From Sipunculus nudus (Eukaryota; Annelida; Sipuncula; Golfingiida; Sipunculidae): a DNA stretch of 64,000 nt. Shown here one piece after another: positions 62,435 through 64,000 of the stretch; the first letter of the stretch is position 1; the number at the start of each line of letters is the position of its first letter. A program made the translations under genes and the position numbers. Where the stretch lies: NCBI GenBank assembly GCA_026874595.1, contig CM049306.1:78952142-79016141 (forward strand), in the 5' to 3' direction. The notes under the pieces are model-generated. The model did not search any database, had not been told where the DNA came from, and saw nothing but the letters and a program-made list of their open reading frames with translations.

Positions 62435-64000
62435 GGTTGACATCATACAGTAACCAAAGAGCATACAAAAGCTGTTAAGCAGTGTAGGAAAGTAAGGTTC
62501 AAACGGATACCCTCTCCTTGTATTTTGCAAGATTAATTCAGATAATCTTTAAGAGTTGTATTTAAGATCTTCTCGGAAGATAAACTTCATGAATCAACTG
62601 TGCAAGCAACCAAACTATGTTTTTTTCTATGTACAAAAGTTAGTTTTGAAATATAATTTTGTCATATAAAAATAAATAGAAACAGAGAATCCGATAAAAA
62701 CACTGTTAAAGATCATTTTTCCACATTTATCATGATAGATATAAACTTTTTGGGAAATAAGACGGAAAGAAAACTTAGTGTCAGTAATCTCCGACAGGAG
62801 GCACTATTGAAGTTCGAAAGGTCAACGGATCCAAGATATTAATATGCAAAAATATGCAGCATTATCATTAACATTCCTAAGTTATCTTTCTATATGGTGT
62901 AGGTTCCAATTCTTTCTTTGGCACATTAGAGGGATATTACCATGAAGTAACTTCTTTTGATATAGCCTTTGATATATTACAGAGGAACATAAGTATTAGA
63001 TTTTCATGCATAATATATTTTGTGACAATTGTGATAGGATAAGCAGAAAACCTCTGTGCAAGTTTAATGATGATAGCTTGTGATGAAGTCAAAGCGTTAT
63101 ATTGAGTATTCTTTCTTCCAAAAAGAGATTTTTTTTTTATTTTAAATATATGCTAAAATATTCGTTTTTAGAAACCAAACAGTATTGTTTATTAATGGGA
63201 GTATCTGTTCCGACCAATTGAAATATTTATAAACATATATTGAAAATGTGATACATGATATATACATTATTTTGATAGAAGTAGGAAATTGGGACCTTAT
63301 TTGAATAACATATTTACAAACCTGATTATATGTTGCTATTATAAATAAAGTCAAGTTATTTGAGCTGTTTTCTTTATTCTGTTTACAGTGAGCAACTTCA
63401 TATATTAAATGCATTTTGTGTATGTGTTAAATGAAAGAGTGCATGTTAATTGGACGAAAAAAATATCAAGTATTTACCCAAATCAGAAAATAAGCTGAAT
63501 TGCTTTGTATCAAACTGAATTAAAATGGGTTGTCAAATACATTAATTAGTTTACTTTAAAGTAAGTGGGATTCTGTTTCCTCTCAATGGATTTAAACTCA
63601 ATGGATTCCTATTGTCTTTAGCAGAAGGCCTTGCTAAAATGAGTAACATTTATTTCTCACACGAACCAGGTCCTCTGGTCTAGAAAATGTTTTGCGGACA
63701 CTGAGAACAAAAAAATATGGTTGCGGGCATTCAATACGTAGAGTTTTGCCAGTTAAGATAGCAATTTTACCAAAGACCTGATCTTCATATACAACAAAAA
63801 TCTATACTGCGGACCCCTGGAACAATTTTTGTTTTGCATGGCCTAACACTGCAACACCAGATTAAAGACTTCAGTGTTATTTGATGACCGGTAACCTGAA
63901 TTATTCACTGTTTGCTGTGTGGTTACATGACAAAAATTCCTCTGACGAAATAGAATCCCATCATGAGCTGACTGTATGAATAAGCCAGGACTTCGTAAAC
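62435..64000. other. Downstream flank, nothing recognised
   Basis: AT-rich sequence without a domain, a tRNA or a clear repeat. Confidence 0.5.

Overview
This is eukaryotic nuclear DNA: AT-rich, intron-rich, full of (TA)n, (TC)n and poly-C microsatellites, tRNA-derived SINEs, MITEs and a Helitron. The gene content fits a lophotrochozoan, most likely a mollusc and probably a bivalve: a MEGF10/Draper-like multi-EGF receptor, a secreted LBP/BPI-type protein and a small ankyrin-repeat protein. The taxon is inferred from gene families and repeat style, not proven.

Layout. (1) 2439-19647, plus strand: the 3' part of a type I membrane receptor. Four EGF-type exons, all phase 1-1, are followed by a transmembrane exon and then by two tandem copies of the cytoplasmic-tail cassette (35-nt exon, terminal exon and poly(A) signal). 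Its 5' end lies upstream of the window. The large introns hold SINEs, a minisatellite, fold-back repeats and a twin 471-bp element. (2) 19.9-30.6 kb: no confident gene; a Helitron, long-TIR MITEs, and a possible promoter with first exon near 27.1-27.57 kb. (3) 30640-32229, minus strand: an intronless, complete LBP/BPI-family gene with a TATA box at 32330-32335. (4) 32.4-57.6 kb: no confident complete gene; a spliced-transcript signature at about 36.44-38.6 kb, nested MITEs, minisatellites, hairpins and a second SINE copy. (5) 57663-62115, plus strand: a complete three-exon gene for a 193-residue ankyrin-repeat protein. (6) 62.4-64 kb: nothing recognised.

The receptor and the LBP/BPI protein would both suit innate recognition or clearance, but nothing in the sequence shows that they act together. 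The most interesting observation is the duplicated 3' cassette of the receptor gene. Both copies keep reading frame and splice phase, and each has its own poly(A) signal. They encode two related tails that share TQTD and IYQN motifs but differ in the second tyrosine motif (YIIS versus YTPL), so the choice of terminal exons could switch an ITAM-like signalling tail.
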